A DNA stretch of 64,000 nucleotides from Heterorhizobium halophytocola (GCF_017873095.1 NZ_JAGGJU010000008.1:186001-250000); one strand, 5' to 3'; positions 17,543 to 28,316 are shown, numbered from the stretch's first letter. The notes: generated by a model not told the origin, from the letters alone. A program made the numbers and translations.

Positions 17543-18574
17543 TCAGTCCTGAGCCGGTTTTTCCGCCGGCACCGGCACCGTATCAGGGGCGGGCGAAGGG
17601 GCGGGCACCGGCACATCCGCCGGGGCGCTGGCGGCCATCACGCCGGACGTCGGGGCCGAAAGCACCGCAGCGCAGGCCTTGGGCAGGCCGGCCAGGGTCA
17701 TCGGCTTCGGCGGCGGTGGCGGCTTCTTGTTCGGATCCTTTTTCGGTGGCGCCCAGGGTTCCTTGGAATACCACCATGAAAGCTGCTTGCCGCAGCCGTC
17801 ATCCGTGCCGATCGCTGCCTGCGGCTTGCAGTCTTTCGCCCCCGCCGGGCAGCGCAGCCGGATATGGAAATGCGAATCATGTCCGTAATAGGGGCGCAGC
17901 TTGCCCAGATTGGTCCGGTCGCCGGTCCAGGTGTCGCACATCTTCTTCTTGATCGCGGGGTTGACGAAGATCCGCTGGACCTGCGGATAGCTTGCCGCCT
18001 GCATCAGAAGCTTGGCATGGGTAGGCGACCAGCGTTTCGGGTCGACCGTCAGGAACTTGCTGGTGTCGAGCAGCGTGGTGAACGGCAGGTCCTCCCGCTG
18101 CTTGACCGAAAGCGGCGTCGCCGGCTTCGGGGTGAACCAGACATCGGCGTCGAGCCCGATCTGGTGCGAGGCGTGGCCGCTCGCCATCGGGCCGCCGCGC
18201 GGCTGGCCGATATCGCCCACCAGGATGCCGGTACCCCAGCCGAGCTTTTCGGCATCCTGCGAGAAGTTTTCAAGCAGATGGATCATGTCCGGATGCCCGT
18301 AGCGACGGTTGCGCGACAGCCGCATGGCCTGCCAGGTCGGCCCGTCGGCCGGCAGCGCCACGGCACCGGCAATACAGCCCTTGGAGTAGAAACCCTCGGG
18401 TTGCGGGGTGCCTTTCGACGGCAGGGTGACGGCGCCGAACAACTGCTTGGCCGGCGTGTCATCGGCAGCGATGGCCGGCCCATATCCGGCAATGGTCGCA
18501 AGCAAGAGGAGGGCGACCCTCGCTCTGCCTTTGATCCCGCCGGGCAGGGCTTGGTAGAGGTACGGTCGCGTCAT
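17543..18574 (-). CDS. mepA: penicillin-insensitive murein endopeptidase
   Basis: 343 aa. A signal sequence covers about residues 17-37 (ALLLLATIAGYGPAIAA). The LAS-metallopeptidase zinc motif GHASHQIGLDAD (His134, His137, Asp144) and the later GHDSHFHIR (around residues 205-213) match MepA. It cuts D-alanyl-meso-diaminopimelyl crosslinks in the periplasm. The C-terminus has a Pro-rich linker (PPPPPKP) and a Pro/Ala-rich tail ending EKPAQD, longer than the E. coli enzyme. It diverges from yejA. Confidence 0.93.
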   Translation of the reverse strand: MTRPYLYQALPGGIKGRARVALLLLATIAGYGPAIAADDTPAKQLFGAVTLPSKGTPQPEGFYSKGCIAGAVALPADGPTWQAMRLSRNRRYGHPDMIHLLENFSQDAEKLGWGTGILVGDIGQPRGGPMASGHASHQIGLDADVWFTPKPATPLSVKQREDLPFTTLLDTSKFLTVDPKRWSPTHAKLLMQAASYPQVQRIFVNPAIKKKMCDTWTGDRTNLGKLRPYYGHDSHFHIRLRCPAGAKDCKPQAAIGTDDGCGKQLSWWYSKEPWAPPKKDPNKKPPPPPKPMTLAGLPKACAAVLSAPTSGVMAASAPADVPVPAPSPAPDTVPVPAEKPAQD

Positions 18575-18730
18575 CTTGCAGTCCTATGCTGTCGGTTCGG
18601 TGGCGTGCCGCCATGCGCGGACCATAGACTGAATCGCGAATTTGTTGAAACCGTGAAGGCCATAGGCCTGTTCTTCGCCACAGTTTGCCCTATCCTGCTG
18701 ACAAAATACCTTGAATTTTGGGAATGATTG

Positions 18731-20581
18731 ATGCGCTTTGCCACCCGTCTCGTCTTGTGTCTCGTAACCTCTCTGGCGGCGGGGCTCGGTCCTGTCTTGC
18801 CGGCGGCAGGGCAGGAGCCGGTCTTCCATCACGGCATCGCGCTCGACCACGCGCTCAAATATCCGGTGGGTTTCAAGCAGTTCGACTATGTCAATCCCGA
18901 CGCGCCAAAGGGCGGCACGCTGCGGCTGACATCCACCGGCACCTTCGATACCTTCAATCCGATCCTCGACAAGGGCGAACTGGCGCCGGGTCTCACCTAT
19001 GGCAGGTCCTATGTCTTCGAAACCCTGATGCAGCAGTCCGAAGACGAGATCAACACGTCCTATGGCCTGCTGGCCGAAGGCGTGTCGTTTCCCAAGGACA
19101 TATCCTCGGCAACCTTTCGCCTGCGCAAGGAGGCGCGCTTTGCCGACGGCACGCCCGTCACGCCTGAGGACGTGATCTTCAGCTTCGAGAAGATCAAGGA
19201 TTTGCAGCCGCTTTTCACCGCCTATTACAGCCATGTGAAATCCGCCGAAAAGACCGGCGAGCGTGACGTCACCTTCCACTTCGACCAGACGGGCAATCGC
19301 GAGCTTCCGGCCATCGTCGGCGAATTCGCCGTCGTCTCCAGGAAATGGTGGGAGGGCAAGGACGCCAATGGCAACCAGCGCGATATCGCTCGGACCACGC
19401 TGGAACCGGTGATGGGCTCAGGCCCCTACAAGATCGCCGACTTCCGGGCCGGCGCGACGGTGCGCTACGAGCTGCGCGACGACTATTGGGGCAAGGATCT
19501 CAATCTCAATGTCGGGACCCACAATTTCAAGGCGGTCGACTATACGATGTATGGTGACCGGGATGTCGAGTTCGACGCGTTTCGCGGTGGCAATTCCGAT
19601 TTCCGCGTGGAAACCCAGGCCGCGCGCTGGGCCACCCAGTATGATTTTCCGGCTATTCAGGATGGCCGGGTGATCAAGGAGGAGGTCAAGGGGCCGCTCA
19701 GGGCCACCGGTATCATGCAGGGGCTTTTTCCCAATATGCGCCGGGACCTGTTCAAGGACGAGCGCGTGCGTGAAGCACTCAACTATGCGCTCGACTTCGA
19801 AATGCTCAACAAGACGGTGTTTTACGGCGCCTACAAGCGCATCGACAGCTATTTCTGGAACACCGAACTGGCCTCGTCCGGCCTGCCTTCGGGCAAGGAA
19901 CTGGACATCCTGAACACCGTCAAGGACAAGGTGCCGCCGGACGTTTTCACCACGCCCTACACCAATCCGGTCGGCGGCACGCCGCAGGCCGAGCGGGAGA
20001 ACCTGCGCAAGGCGATCCAGCTGCTGAAACAGGCCGGTTACGAGATCCGCGGGACCCAGATGGTCAACGCCAAGACCGGCAAGCCGCTGAGTTTCGAGCT
20101 TCTGCTCAGCAGTTCGGCGCTGGAGGTGGTGGCACTCCCCTATCGCCAGATCCTGCGCAAGATCGGTATCGACATGAGTGTGCGCACGGTCGATGCCGCG
20201 CAATACCAGAACCGTATCCGAAGCTTCGACTACGATATGACCTGGATGGTCGTTGCCCAGACGCTCAGCCCCGGCAATGAGCAGCGCGACATGTGGGGCT
20301 CGCAGGCGGCCGGCCGGGAGGGCTCGAAAAACTATGCCGGCATTTCCGATTCGGGCGTGGATGCATTGGTCGACAAGGTGATCTTCGCGACCGATCGGGA
20401 CGAACTGGTTGCCGCAACCCATGCGCTCGACCGCGTGCTGCTTGCCCATCACTATGTCATACCGCTCTACTATTCGGACACCTCGCGCATTGCCTATTCC
20501 AGCACCCTGCATCATCCGGCCGAATTGCCGAAATACGGCACCGGCTTTCCCGACACCTGGTGGTATGCCCCTTCCAGGTGA
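18731..20581 (+). CDS. yejA: YejA-like peptide-binding protein
   Basis: 616 aa. A signal peptide (cleaved near AAGQEP, about residue 27) leads a family-5 solute-binding protein. The sequence FKQFDYVNPDAPKGGTLRL and the later SYFWNTELASSGLP fit the YejA branch rather than DppA/OppA. It is the periplasmic receptor of the YejABEF importer, which in E. coli takes up microcin C peptides and in Sinorhizobium meliloti takes up host NCR peptides. The ATG at 18731 is preferred over the TTG three bases earlier. Confidence 0.92.
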   Translation: MRFATRLVLCLVTSLAAGLGPVLPAAGQEPVFHHGIALDHALKYPVGFKQFDYVNPDAPKGGTLRLTSTGTFDTFNPILDKGELAPGLTYGRSYVFETLMQQSEDEINTSYGLLAEGVSFPKDISSATFRLRKEARFADGTPVTPEDVIFSFEKIKDLQPLFTAYYSHVKSAEKTGERDVTFHFDQTGNRELPAIVGEFAVVSRKWWEGKDANGNQRDIARTTLEPVMGSGPYKIADFRAGATVRYELRDDYWGKDLNLNVGTHNFKAVDYTMYGDRDVEFDAFRGGNSDFRVETQAARWATQYDFPAIQDGRVIKEEVKGPLRATGIMQGLFPNMRRDLFKDERVREALNYALDFEMLNKTVFYGAYKRIDSYFWNTELASSGLPSGKELDILNTVKDKVPPDVFTTPYTNPVGGTPQAERENLRKAIQLLKQAGYEIRGTQMVNAKTGKPLSFELLLSSSALEVVALPYRQILRKIGIDMSVRTVDAAQYQNRIRSFDYDMTWMVVAQTLSPGNEQRDMWGSQAAGREGSKNYAGISDSGVDALVDKVIFATDRDELVAATHALDRVLLAHHYVIPLYYSDTSRIAYSSTLHHPAELPKYGTGFPDTWWYAPSR

Positions 20582-20737
20582 CGGGGCTTTGCACCGTGGG
20601 GATGAGGCTTTACCAATGATCCCAATGATTCGGCGCGAGACCTGCGCGCCTGTCGAGGCAATGCATGAAGGAGACCGCGGCTTGGATCTGAAGGCCACGA
20701 AGGACGCCCCCCGCGTCCGCTGCAGGACGTCCCGCTG

Positions 20738-21829
20738 ATGGGTGGCTATATCCTGCGGCGTATCCTGCTGATGATCCCGACGATCGTCGGCATCATGGCC
20801 ATCTCGTTTGCCGTGATCCAGTTCGCGCCGGGTGGTCCTGTCGAACAGGTGATCGCCCAGCTGACCGGCCAGGGCGACAGCGCCGACCAGCGGCTGTCGG
20901 GTGGCGGAGACATGCTGGGCGGCGGCCTCGATGATGAAGGCGGCGGCAAATATCGCGGCGCCCAGGGGCTCGATCCGGACCTGATCAAGAAGCTCGAGAA
21001 ACAGTTCGGCTTTGACAAGCCGCCGCTCACCCGCTTCGGCGAGATGATGTGGAATTACATTCGCTTCGATTTCGGCGAGAGCTTTTTCCGCAATACCTCG
21101 GTCATCGACCTGATCATCGACAAGCTGCCGGTGTCGATCTCGCTCGGGGTGTGGATCCTGCTGCTGTCCTACGCCATATCCATCCCGCTCGGGATCAAGA
21201 AGGCGGTCAATGACGGTGCCACCTTCGACGTGTGGACCTCCGGCATCATTGTCATCGGCTATGCGGTGCCGAGCTTCCTGTTCGGCATCCTGCTGATCGT
21301 GGTGTTTGCCGGCGGCTCGTTCTTCAACTGGTTCCCGCTGCGCGGCCTGACCTCCGACGATTTCTGGTCGCTGCCTTGGTACAAGCAGATCCTCGACTAC
21401 TTCTGGCACCTGACGCTGCCGCTGATCGCGCTCTCGCTGTCGGCCTTTGCCACGACGACGCTGCTGACCAAGAATTCCTTCATCGACGAGATCAAGAAGC
21501 AGTATGTCGTCACCGCCCGCGCCAAGGGGCTGAACGACCGGCAGGTGCTGTACGGCCATGTCTTCCGCAATGCCATGCTGATCGTGATCGCCGGTTTCCC
21601 GGGCGCCTTCATCGGCGCCTTCTTCACCGGCTCGCTGCTGATCGAGAACATCTTCTCGCTCGATGGCCTCGGACGTCTCGGCTATCTGTCGATCGTCAAC
21701 CGCGACTATCCGGTTGTCTTCGGCACGCTCTACATTTTTTCGCTGATGGGCCTCTTCGTCAATCTCGCCTCCGACCTGATCTATACCTGGATCGATCCGA
21801 GGATCGACTTCGAGCGGCGGGATGTCTGA
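20738..21829 (+). CDS. yejB: YejB peptide ABC transporter permease
   Basis: 363 aa. The first helix is at residues 8-30 ([20 protein letters not shown]), followed by a soluble region with the Gly-rich stretch [14 protein letters not shown] (about residues 64-77) and a DppB-type permease domain. The coupling loop includes [28 protein letters not shown] sequence. It pairs with YejE. The spacing from yejA is 156 bases; no terminator is visible. Confidence 0.94.
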   Translation: MGGYILRRILLMIPTIVGIMAISFAVIQFAPGGPVEQVIAQLTGQGDSADQRLSGGGDMLGGGLDDEGGGKYRGAQGLDPDLIKKLEKQFGFDKPPLTRFGEMMWNYIRFDFGESFFRNTSVIDLIIDKLPVSISLGVWILLLSYAISIPLGIKKAVNDGATFDVWTSGIIVIGYAVPSFLFGILLIVVFAGGSFFNWFPLRGLTSDDFWSLPWYKQILDYFWHLTLPLIALSLSAFATTTLLTKNSFIDEIKKQYVVTARAKGLNDRQVLYGHVFRNAMLIVIAGFPGAFIGAFFTGSLLIENIFSLDGLGRLGYLSIVNRDYPVVFGTLYIFSLMGLFVNLASDLIYTWIDPRIDFERRDV

Positions 21830-22982
21830 GATGAGCGTTGTGGAAACCGATACCGGCCCTGCGCTCCGCTCGAAGCCGCCGAAGCGTCCCTTTCTGTCGC
21901 CCACCAGCAAGAGGCGGCTGGCGAATTTCCGTGCCAATGGCCGCGGCTACTGGTCGTTCTGGATCTTCCTGGTCCTGTTCGGCCTCAGCCTGTTTTCCGA
22001 GTTCATCGCCAACGACAAGCCGCTGATCGCCTCCTACAATGGCGAGATCCTGTTTCCGGTGCTGGTCGATTATCCGGAAGAGAAGTTCGGCGGCTTCCTG
22101 GCGGTCACCGACTATCGCTCGCCCTATATCCGCGACGAAATCAACGCCCATGGCTGGATGCTCTGGCCGCCGATCCGCTATTCCTACCGCACCGTCAATT
22201 CCAACATCCCCCACTCCGCGCCGACCCCGCCCTTCTGGCTGATGGACAGCAAGGAGCGCTGCTCGGGCTATCCGGAGGGCGACAAGGATCCCGACTGCGT
22301 GCTCGGCAACCTCAACTGGCTGGGCACCGACGACCAGGCCCGCGACGTGACCGCCCGGATGATCTACGGTTTCCGCATCTCGGTGCTGTTCGGCCTGGCG
22401 CTGACCATCTGCTCGGCCGTCGTCGGCGTCGGGGCAGGGGCGGTGCAGGGCTATTTCGGTGGCCTCACCGACCTTTTGATGCAGCGGGTGATAGAGATCT
22501 GGTCGGCGATACCGGTGCTCTACATCCTGCTGATCATAGCGGCCATCCTGCCGCCGGGGTTCTTCATCCTGCTCGGCATCATGCTGTTGTTTTCCTGGGT
22601 GAGTTTCGTCGGCATCGTGCGGGCGGAATTCCTGCGCGCGCGCAATTTCGAATATGTCAACGCGGCCCGGGCGCTCGGCGTCGGCAACGGGACGATCATG
22701 TTCCGCCATCTGTTGCCGAACGCCATGGTGGCGACGCTGACCTTTCTGCCCTTCATCCTGTCGGGCTCGATCACCACGCTGACCTCGCTCGATTTCTTAG
22801 GCTTCGGCCTGCCGCCGGGTTCGCCGTCTCTGGGAGAGCTGATCGCCCAGGGCAAGCGCAATCTCCAGGCCCCCTGGCTCGGTCTCACCGCCTTCTTCAC
22901 CATGTCGATCATGCTGTCGCTGCTGATCTTCGTCGGCGAAGCCGTACGCGACGCCTTCGATCCGAGAAAGACGTTCAAATGA
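21822..22982 (+). CDS. yejE: YejE peptide ABC transporter permease
   Basis: 386 aa. It starts with the ATG at 21822, overlapping the yejB stop by 8 bases; a second in-frame ATG is at 21831. An N-terminal basic segment is followed by a helix (about residues 45-65), a periplasmic loop with [19 protein letters not shown], and a DppC-type permease with [20 protein letters not shown]. In S. meliloti yejE mutants are affected in peptide uptake. yejF normally follows directly, but here a PIN/antitoxin pair intervenes. Confidence 0.94.
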   Translation: MSEMSVVETDTGPALRSKPPKRPFLSPTSKRRLANFRANGRGYWSFWIFLVLFGLSLFSEFIANDKPLIASYNGEILFPVLVDYPEEKFGGFLAVTDYRSPYIRDEINAHGWMLWPPIRYSYRTVNSNIPHSAPTPPFWLMDSKERCSGYPEGDKDPDCVLGNLNWLGTDDQARDVTARMIYGFRISVLFGLALTICSAVVGVGAGAVQGYFGGLTDLLMQRVIEIWSAIPVLYILLIIAAILPPGFFILLGIMLLFSWVSFVGIVRAEFLRARNFEYVNAARALGVGNGTIMFRHLLPNAMVATLTFLPFILSGSITTLTSLDFLGFGLPPGSPSLGELIAQGKRNLQAPWLGLTAFFTMSIMLSLLIFVGEAVRDAFDPRKTFK

Positions 22983-23008
22983 GCCGCAATCGTCTTTCCC
23001 TGCCCTTT

Positions 23009-23027
23009 GTGGCAAGATGGGTGCCAC
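23009..23027. promoter_or_regulatory. small inverted repeat before the antitoxin gene
   Basis: GTGGCA and TGCCAC form perfect 6-base arms about a 7-base centre, 26 bases before the antitoxin ATG at 23053. Autoregulatory operators of toxin-antitoxin pairs commonly sit here, but the match is short and could be chance. Confidence 0.3.
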
Positions 23028-23052
23028 GGTATCATCCGAAGGACGCATGGCG

Positions 23053-23304
23053 ATGAACAGGATCGTTCGAGAGCACTACCCGGTCGACAGGCTGCCCGCC
23101 GATCTGCGCGAGGGACTGGCGGAGCACGCCACCGTGCGCATCGAGATCGAGGTCGAGGCGGCAACCAAAGAGGCGCCGGAGAAGCTGTTGACGGTCCAGG
23201 ACACGCTCGAGATGATCCGAAAGTATCGGGCTGAGCATCCCGAACGCGTTACGGCCGAGGAAAGCGTGGCGCGCATCCGCGAGCTTCGAGACGAATGGGA
23301 CTGA
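23053..23304 (+). CDS. putative antitoxin partner of PIN toxin
   Basis: 83 aa, acidic and helical. It opens MNRIVREHYPVDRLPADLRE and ends IRELRDEWD, with HPERVTAEESVARIRE just before, a layout usual for VapB-like antitoxins. I do not recognise a named DNA-binding fold. The start at 23053 has AAGGA nine bases upstream; in-frame ATGs at 23047 and 23017 are alternatives. The stop overlaps the toxin ATG (23295), so the pair is translationally coupled. Confidence 0.7.
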   Translation: MNRIVREHYPVDRLPADLREGLAEHATVRIEIEVEAATKEAPEKLLTVQDTLEMIRKYRAEHPERVTAEESVARIRELRDEWD

Positions 23305-23810
23305 TGCCAGCCGATTTCCGACGCATCTATTTGGACGCCAACATCATCATCGATCTCGTTCAGGGCGTGGATGAATTGCACGACCGGCTGGTCAGGCTCG
23401 TTGGTGAAGCCGAACTTGCTGCATCGCCAGTTTTTGTAACGAGCCAGCTCACGCTTGCAGAAACGCTGGTGCGCCCTTATCGGAACAGAGACGAGGATCT
23501 GTTGTTGGCGTTCGAAGGCATGCTGAAGACAAACGCATGGCTCGAAGTGGCGCCGGTCGCGGATGCGATGCTCTACTTCGCCGCCGTCCTGCGTGCTGAA
23601 CATAAATCCCTGAAATTGCCGGACGCTATCCATCTGTCGACTGCCATCGCGATGGAGTGCTCGCATTTCCTGTCGGCCGACAGGGGCATTCACGATCGGT
23701 ACGAATTGCTGCATCAGCGCGCCGGCCGCCGCCTCGGCCCGGTGATTCTGGATGTGATTCGTCCCGACGAGCCGACCCTCACCACCCTGATCGAAAGCCT
23801 CGCATCATGA
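23295..23810 (+). CDS. PIN-domain toxin (VapC-like ribonuclease)
   Basis: 171 aa. The four PIN acidic positions are intact: Asp14 (YLDANIIIDL), Glu57 (TLAET), Asp110 (LPDAIHLSTA) and Asp129 (FLSADRG). VapC-type toxins are Mg-dependent ribonucleases. The start overlaps the antitoxin stop and the end overlaps the yejF ATG by 4 bases (ATGA). An in-frame ATG at 23304 is also possible. It is longer than typical VapC by about 30 residues, mostly at the C-terminus. Confidence 0.85.
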   Translation: MGLMPADFRRIYLDANIIIDLVQGVDELHDRLVRLVGEAELAASPVFVTSQLTLAETLVRPYRNRDEDLLLAFEGMLKTNAWLEVAPVADAMLYFAAVLRAEHKSLKLPDAIHLSTAIAMECSHFLSADRGIHDRYELLHQRAGRRLGPVILDVIRPDEPTLTTLIESLAS

Positions 23811-25432
23811 CCCAGCCACTGCTCTCCGTGCGTGATCTGTCCGTCGCCTTCGGCGAGGGGGAAAAGCGCAGCCTGGCGGTCGATCGCGTCTCCTTCGACA
23901 TCATGCCGGGCGAAGTCGTGGCGCTGGTGGGCGAATCCGGGTCGGGCAAATCGGTCTCGGCCAATTCGATATTGAAGCTGCTGCCTTATCCCGCCGCCAG
24001 TCATCCGTCGGGTGAAATCCTGTTCGAGGGCAAGGATCTCCTGAAGGTCTCCGAGCGTGAACTGCGTGGTGTGCGCGGCGACGACATCACGATGATCTTC
24101 CAGGAGCCGATGACCTCGCTCAATCCGCTGCACCCGATCGAAAAGCAGATCCGCGAGATTCTGGCTTTGCACGGCGGCATCGTCGGGGCGGCCGCCTCCG
24201 CCCGGGTGATCGAACTCCTGACGCAGGTCGGCATTCGAGAGCCTGAAAAGCGGCTTGGCGCCTATCCGCACGAACTCTCCGGCGGCCAGCGCCAGCGGGT
24301 GATGATCGCGATGGCGCTCGCCAACCGGCCGAAACTGCTGATCGCCGACGAACCGACCACGGCGCTCGACGTCACCGTGCAGGCGCAGATCCTCGAACTT
24401 CTGCGCAAGCTGAAGTCGGATCACGGCATGGCAATGCTGTTCATCACCCATGATCTCGGCATCGTGCGCAAATTCGCCGACCGCGTCTGCGTCATGACCA
24501 AGGGCAGGATCGTCGAGACCGGCCGGGTCGAGCAGATCTTCACCCATCCGCAGCATGCCTATACCAGGCATCTTCTGGCCTCGGAGCCGCGCGGAGAGCC
24601 ACCCCTTGCGGATGCAACGAAACCCATCGTGATGCAGGGCGACGACGTGCGCGTCTGGTTTCCGGTCAAGACCGGCTTCCTGCGCAAGGTCACCGACCAC
24701 GTCAAGGCCGTCGACGGCGTCGATCTGACCCTGCGGGCCGGTCAGACGCTCGGCATCGTCGGCGAATCCGGCTCCGGCAAGACCACGCTCGGCCTGGCGC
24801 TCGCCCGCCTGATATCGTCGAAGGGCCGCATCGTCTTCCTCGGGCAGGATGTCGACAGCTTCTCCTACAAGGCGATGAAGCCGTTTCGCGACAAGCTGCA
24901 GGTGGTGTTCCAGGATCCCTATGGCTCGCTCAGCCCGCGCATGTCGGTCGGCGAGATCGTGGCCGAGGGGCTGAAAGTGCACGAGAGCAGCCTCAGCTAT
25001 GAAGAACGCGACGCGCGCGTCTGCTGGGCTTTGCAGGAGGTCGGGCTCGATCCCGAGACCCGCTGGCGCTATCCGCATGAATTTTCCGGAGGCCAGCGCC
25101 AGCGCGTCGCCATTGCCCGGGCCATGGTGCTGAAACCGCGCTTCGTCATGCTCGACGAGCCGACCTCGGCGCTCGACATGAGTGTCCAGGCGCAGGTCGT
25201 CGATCTGCTGCGCGACCTGCAGGCCAGGCACGATCTCGCCTATCTGTTCATCAGCCATGACCTCAAGGTGGTGCGGGCGCTTGCCAACGAGGTGATCGTC
25301 ATGCGCGCCGGCAAGGTCGTCGAGCGCGGGCCGGCCGCCGACATCTTCACCGCCCCGAAAGAGGATTATACCCGGGCGCTGATGGCGGCGGCCTTCGATC
25401 TGGCGGCCACCGAACGCAGCGTCGCCCAGTAA
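23807..25432 (+). CDS. yejF: YejF peptide ABC transporter ATPase (two domains)
   Basis: 541 aa with two fused ATPase domains. Each carries Walker A ([12 protein letters not shown] near 38, [11 protein letters not shown] in the second half), signature ([16 protein letters not shown]) and Walker B ([24 protein letters not shown]). It energises YejB/YejE import. The ATG at 23807 ([13 protein letters not shown]) overlaps the PIN toxin stop, so yejF translation is probably coupled to the toxin gene here; the frame opens 50 codons earlier inside the toxin gene. Confidence 0.95.
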   Translation: MTQPLLSVRDLSVAFGEGEKRSLAVDRVSFDIMPGEVVALVGESGSGKSVSANSILKLLPYPAASHPSGEILFEGKDLLKVSERELRGVRGDDITMIFQEPMTSLNPLHPIEKQIREILALHGGIVGAAASARVIELLTQVGIREPEKRLGAYPHELSGGQRQRVMIAMALANRPKLLIADEPTTALDVTVQAQILELLRKLKSDHGMAMLFITHDLGIVRKFADRVCVMTKGRIVETGRVEQIFTHPQHAYTRHLLASEPRGEPPLADATKPIVMQGDDVRVWFPVKTGFLRKVTDHVKAVDGVDLTLRAGQTLGIVGESGSGKTTLGLALARLISSKGRIVFLGQDVDSFSYKAMKPFRDKLQVVFQDPYGSLSPRMSVGEIVAEGLKVHESSLSYEERDARVCWALQEVGLDPETRWRYPHEFSGGQRQRVAIARAMVLKPRFVMLDEPTSALDMSVQAQVVDLLRDLQARHDLAYLFISHDLKVVRALANEVIVMRAGKVVERGPAADIFTAPKEDYTRALMAAAFDLAATERSVAQ

Positions 25433-25472
25433 CCTCCCGCCCCATTGCCCTCCAGTTTTCAGGAAAGCTCCC

Positions 25473-26438
25473 ATGTCTGCAGGCTCGATTGTCGTTGATC
25501 TCAAATTTGCCCCGGAAAGCGTCGCTGCCGCCCTGAAGGACGGCTTTGCCGGCCGCGAGGTGATCAACATGGCCGATCCGGAAAACCGCGACCGCGATCT
25601 GTCCGGCTGCGCCTATGCGGTGGTCTGGAAACCCGACCCCTCGCTTTTCGACAGGGCCCGAAACCTCAAGGTCATCATCTCCGGCGGTGCCGGGGTCGAT
25701 CACATCCTTGCCAGCTACGAGCTGCCGGACACCCCGATCGTGCGCTTCGTCGATCGCAGCCTGACCGACCGGATGAGCGAATGGGTGGTGCTGCAATCGC
25801 TGATTCATCTGCGCCAAGTGCCGGTCTTCGCCCGCCAGCAGCGCGAGCATCTCTGGGAGCCGCGCGACAGTCACCCGGAAGCCGCCGACGTCACGGTCGG
25901 CGTCATGGGGCTCGGTGTGCTCGGCGCCGATGCGGCGAAAAAGCTGAAGGTCATGGGCTTCGATGTGATCGGCTGGTCGCGCAGCGCCAAGCGGATCGAG
26001 GGCATCGAGACCTTCGACGCCACCGGTCTCGAGACCTTTCTCGGCCGCACCGACATTCTCGTCGGCCTTCTGCCGCTGACCGACGACACGCGCGGCCTTT
26101 TCAATGCCGATCTTTTCGCCGGACTACGCCAGGGCGGCGCTCTTGCCGCGGGAAGGCCGGTGTTTCTGAATGCCGGCAGGGGCGGCAGCCAGGTCGAGAC
26201 GGATATCGTGGCGGCCCTCGAAAACGGCGTGCTCGGCGGTGCCTCGCTCGATGTCTTCCAGACCGAGCCGCTGTCTGCCGACAGCCCGCTCTGGGGCATG
26301 GAAAACGTCATCCTGACACCGCATGTGGCGGCGATGTCCGACACCCGCGCCGTGTTCCGGCATGCCGAACGACAGATCGCCCGCTTCGAACGGGGCGAGC
26401 CGCTGGAGCATGTGGTGGACCGCAACCGCGGCTACTGA
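25473..26438 (+). CDS. GhrA-like glyoxylate/hydroxypyruvate reductase
   Basis: 321 aa D-2-hydroxyacid dehydrogenase. The NAD(P) motif VGVMGLGVLGADAAKKL lies at about residues 140-156. The catalytic Arg is in the NAGRGG segment, the Glu in FQTEPLSADSPLW, and the His in LTPHVAA. It resembles E. coli GhrA, which reduces glyoxylate and hydroxypyruvate. The substrate is not fixed by the sequence. It lies 40 bases after yejF, in the same direction; whether it belongs to that operon is unclear. Confidence 0.88.
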   Translation: MSAGSIVVDLKFAPESVAAALKDGFAGREVINMADPENRDRDLSGCAYAVVWKPDPSLFDRARNLKVIISGGAGVDHILASYELPDTPIVRFVDRSLTDRMSEWVVLQSLIHLRQVPVFARQQREHLWEPRDSHPEAADVTVGVMGLGVLGADAAKKLKVMGFDVIGWSRSAKRIEGIETFDATGLETFLGRTDILVGLLPLTDDTRGLFNADLFAGLRQGGALAAGRPVFLNAGRGGSQVETDIVAALENGVLGGASLDVFQTEPLSADSPLWGMENVILTPHVAAMSDTRAVFRHAERQIARFERGEPLEHVVDRNRGY

Positions 26439-26544
26439 CCCTCTCCGCCGTCTCGCCTGTTGCGGAACAATCCACCCATCCCCGCCGTTGCAACGAAAAG
26501 CTCGAGGCGTAGGCCCCGGGCTTTGCAACAGGAGGAGGTTCGTC

Positions 26545-26832
26545 ATGGCCAGCCCTACAGACTTTTCCGATCGCCCATATACTACCCGCCCGGATTCCGC
26601 GCATCGGGCCGATGCAAAGCCGGAAGAACCCTTGACGGCCACGGAAGCCCGGCAGGCTTCCAGGGGCCGGCCGGTGCTGATCGTGCTTTTGGTCGGCCTG
26701 GTGATCGCGCTGCTCGCCTGGATCCCGGCCGAATGGTGGGGTGCAAGCCAGGCGCCGGACAAGGACCACGCCACGGAACAGGCCAATCCGCAAAACACCG
26801 TCCAGCCGGACGAACCCAAGGCCGGCAACTGA
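26545..26832 (+). CDS. small single-span membrane protein
   Basis: 95 aa. An N-terminal polar region (about 1-40) leads a single hydrophobic helix (RPVLIVLLVGLVIALLAW, residues about 42-60), then a short Asn/Gln/Asp-rich tail. A strong GGAGGAGG Shine-Dalgarno is 7 bases before the ATG. No recognised family. The ATG at 26545 is chosen over the frame's upstream extension, which overlaps the reductase gene. Confidence 0.75.
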   Translation: MASPTDFSDRPYTTRPDSAHRADAKPEEPLTATEARQASRGRPVLIVLLVGLVIALLAWIPAEWWGASQAPDKDHATEQANPQNTVQPDEPKAGN

Positions 26833-27011
26833 CCGGCGACATCGCCACCGCGAGCGGCATCCGGCTCCCCGGAGCCGTTCGGTGCGTACCGATTTGCGAG
26901 GGCGTGCGCTAGACTTCGCAGCCTCTTTTCATGATAAGGGTCGGGTTCTTCGAAAAGTCCGCGTAGTCACGTGGCAATCTGACCATTCGATTGAAAGGCG
27001 ACGGCCAAGTC

Positions 27012-28316
27012 ATGACGAAAACGGACATCGCCTCGCGCGTCTACAATCACACCTGGAAGCTCGATCCGATCGTCAGAAGCCTGCTCGACACGGATTTCTA
27101 CAAGCTGCTGATGCTGCAGATGATCTGGAAACTCTATCCGGATGTCGATGCCACCTTCGAAGTCATCAACCGGACCAAGACCGTCCGCCTCGCCGACGAG
27201 ATCGACGAACAGGAATTGCGGGACCAGCTGGATTATGTCCGCACGCTGCGGCTGACGAAGAAGGAGCTGATCTGGCTTGCCGGTAACAGCTTCTATGGCC
27301 GGGTGCAGATGTTCGAGCCGGAATTTCTCGTCTGGCTGTCGACGCTGCAGCTGCCGGAATATGAGCTGTCGAAGAAGGACGGCCAGTTCGAGCTTACCTT
27401 CCACGGCAAATGGGCCGAGGCGACCCTGTGGGAAATTCCGGCCCTTGCGGTGATCAACGAATTGCGCAGCCGCGCCGCCATGCGCTCCATGGGCTTCTTT
27501 ACCCTCGATGTGCTCTATGCCCGTGCCAAGGCCAAGATGTGGTCCAAGGTGGAGCGCCTGCGCGACCTGCCGGGCCTCAGGATTTCCGATTTCGGCACCC
27601 GCCGCCGCCACAGCTTTCTGTGGCAGCGCTGGTGCGTCGAGGCGCTGAAGGAAGGTGTCGGCTCCGCCTTCACCGGTACCAGCAATGTTCTGCTTGCCAT
27701 GGACAGCGATCTGGAAGCGGTCGGCACCAATGCCCATGAATTGCCGATGGTGGCCGCAGCCCTTGCCCGCAATGACCAGGAGCTGGCCGAGGCGCCCTAC
27801 AAGATCCTGCAGGACTGGAACACGCTTTACGGCGGCAATCTGCTGATCGTCCTGCCGGACGCCTTCGGCACGGCCGCCTTCCTGAAGAATGCCCCGGAAT
27901 GGGTCGCCGACTGGACCGGCTTCCGGCCCGACAGCGCGCCGCCGGTCGAGGGCGGTGAAAAGATCATCGAGTGGTGGGAAAAGATGGGCCGTGACCCGAA
28001 GCAGAAGCTGCTGATCTTTTCCGACGGCCTCGACGTCGACGCGATCATCCACACCTACCGCCACTTCGAGGGCCGGGTGCGGATGAGCTTCGGCTGGGGC
28101 ACCAATCTGACGAATGATTTTGCCGGATGCGCGCCGACGGATACCCCCGGCCTGATGCCGATTTCCATCGTCTGCAAGGTGTCGAAGGCGAATGGCCGCC
28201 CGGCCGTCAAGCTGTCCGACAATCCGCGCAAGGCCACCGGCGAGCCGGCCGAGGTCGAACGGTATCTGCGCTTTTTCGGCTCCGACGAACGCATCGAACA
28301 GCCCGTCCGCGTCTGA
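27012..28316 (+). CDS. pncB: nicotinate phosphoribosyltransferase
   Basis: 434 aa from the ATG at 27012 ([15 protein letters not shown]). The frame opens at a TTG 7 codons upstream. The family sequence [13 protein letters not shown] (about residues 24-36), [11 protein letters not shown] and GTSNVLLA is intact. The enzyme converts nicotinate and PRPP to nicotinate mononucleotide in NAD salvage. Upstream 26833-27011 holds a short GGCTCC/GGAGCC stem but no clear promoter. Confidence 0.95.
   Translation: MTKTDIASRVYNHTWKLDPIVRSLLDTDFYKLLMLQMIWKLYPDVDATFEVINRTKTVRLADEIDEQELRDQLDYVRTLRLTKKELIWLAGNSFYGRVQMFEPEFLVWLSTLQLPEYELSKKDGQFELTFHGKWAEATLWEIPALAVINELRSRAAMRSMGFFTLDVLYARAKAKMWSKVERLRDLPGLRISDFGTRRRHSFLWQRWCVEALKEGVGSAFTGTSNVLLAMDSDLEAVGTNAHELPMVAAALARNDQELAEAPYKILQDWNTLYGGNLLIVLPDAFGTAAFLKNAPEWVADWTGFRPDSAPPVEGGEKIIEWWEKMGRDPKQKLLIFSDGLDVDAIIHTYRHFEGRVRMSFGWGTNLTNDFAGCAPTDTPGLMPISIVCKVSKANGRPAVKLSDNPRKATGEPAEVERYLRFFGSDERIEQPVRV

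Noticed and set aside
20616..20738. 40-aa frame between yejA and yejB whose TGA overlaps the yejB ATG
   Set aside because: It could be a coupling leader, but the composition is Arg-rich and there is no family or strong ribosome site; kept as a note only.
19418..21937. 839-aa minus-strand frame opposite yejA and yejB
   Set aside because: Arg/Asp/His-rich shadow composition and no domain; the plus strand holds full-length YejA and YejB.
23714..25570. 618-aa minus-strand frame opposite yejF
   Set aside because: Antisense shadow of a two-domain ATPase with intact motifs on the plus strand.
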